From positions 32,875,426 through 32,939,425 of the forward strand of contig NW_020954610.1 in assembly GCF_900497805.2 (NCBI RefSeq): DNA of 64,000 nucleotides. The letters are read 5' to 3'. The notes below the pieces were generated by a model. The model did not search any database, was not told the origin of the DNA, and saw only the letters and a program-made list of their open reading frames with translations. Each line of letters begins with the position of its first letter. Position 1 is the stretch's first letter. Shown here one piece after another: positions 63,758-64,000 of the stretch. Position numbers and translations under genes: made by a program. The stretch is from Vombatus ursinus. Taxonomy: Eukaryota > Chordata > Mammalia > Diprotodontia > Vombatidae.

Positions 63758-64000
63758 ACAATCTACAAAACTGGAGCTAGCAATAATTTTCCCTTTGCCC
63801 ACTCAGACATTAAGGTCATTGTAGTTTCCGGTAAACCAAACATTTGACCCTGAACTTTTGCAAGGTAAACATCCTGTGAAAGGAAATTAAATAAAGAAAA
63901 CTTCCTCCCACTTGGCACACAGGTTCTACCATAACAATCCTAAGTAAATCACTTTTTAATCCCACTAAAGGCATTAAGACATCTGAGGATTTTGTTGTTG
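63758..64000. other. unassigned DNA to window end
   Basis: Nothing recognised except a TTGTTGTTG start at 63991, which may be the edge of another RTE-tailed SINE. Confidence 0.4.

Overview
This 64 kb window is repeat-dense, AT-rich vertebrate DNA, almost certainly from a marsupial. The best clues are the interspersed repeats. CORE-SINEs begin with a marsupial-type head (GGGGCAGCTAGGTGGC). A second SINE type ends in an RTE-like 3' tail with CAA repeats. There are many marsupial-type L1 ORF2 and 3' UTR pieces, plus older MIR, L2, CR1/L3 and RTE fossils. An Australian marsupial is plausible from the WSINE1-like copies, but an American opossum cannot be excluded. I found no intact host protein-coding gene, no tRNA or rRNA gene, no CpG island and no CRISPR array. 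Nearly every long open frame is a LINE remnant or low-complexity sequence.

Layout. 1-5960: L1 pieces in both orientations, including an internally deleted plus-strand L1 (454-2670). 5960-9150: mostly unassigned DNA with one ancient repeat and one MIR. 9155-11466: old plus-strand L1. 11500-28560: a field of SINEs (Mar1-like, MIR, RTE-tailed), L2 ends, copies of one long ancient repeat, microsatellites and unique stretches, often nested. 28758-35612: the centrepiece, a four-layer nest. An L1 (29340-35612) was split by a HAL1-like, ORF1-only LINE that carries about 670 bp of extra 3' sequence and a GAAAA tail, the whole flanked by a 17-bp target-site duplication. That LINE was itself later hit by a SINE. 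35849-40130: antisense RTE and L1 fragments, then a 2.3-kb ancient repeat. 40145-40700: an unassigned tandem duplication of about 375 bp. 41-64 kb: unique DNA with SINEs, L2 copies (one carrying an antisense L1 3' end with a degenerate duplication), CR1/L3, MITE-like elements, RTE and many simple repeats.

Nothing here behaves like an operon or multi-gene system. The biology is retrotransposon history: autonomous LINEs (L1, RTE, L2, CR1), their parasites (MIR/Mar1/WSINE1-like and RTE-tailed SINEs, HAL1) and the order in which they landed. The most notable items are the apparent HAL1 3' transduction, CTCF-like motifs in SINE heads and in unique DNA, and three short exon-like open segments (3900-3963, 23511-23679, 55045-55103) that I do not recognise. 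Repeat families were assigned from recall of consensus sequences, so edges are approximate, usually within 10-40 bp.
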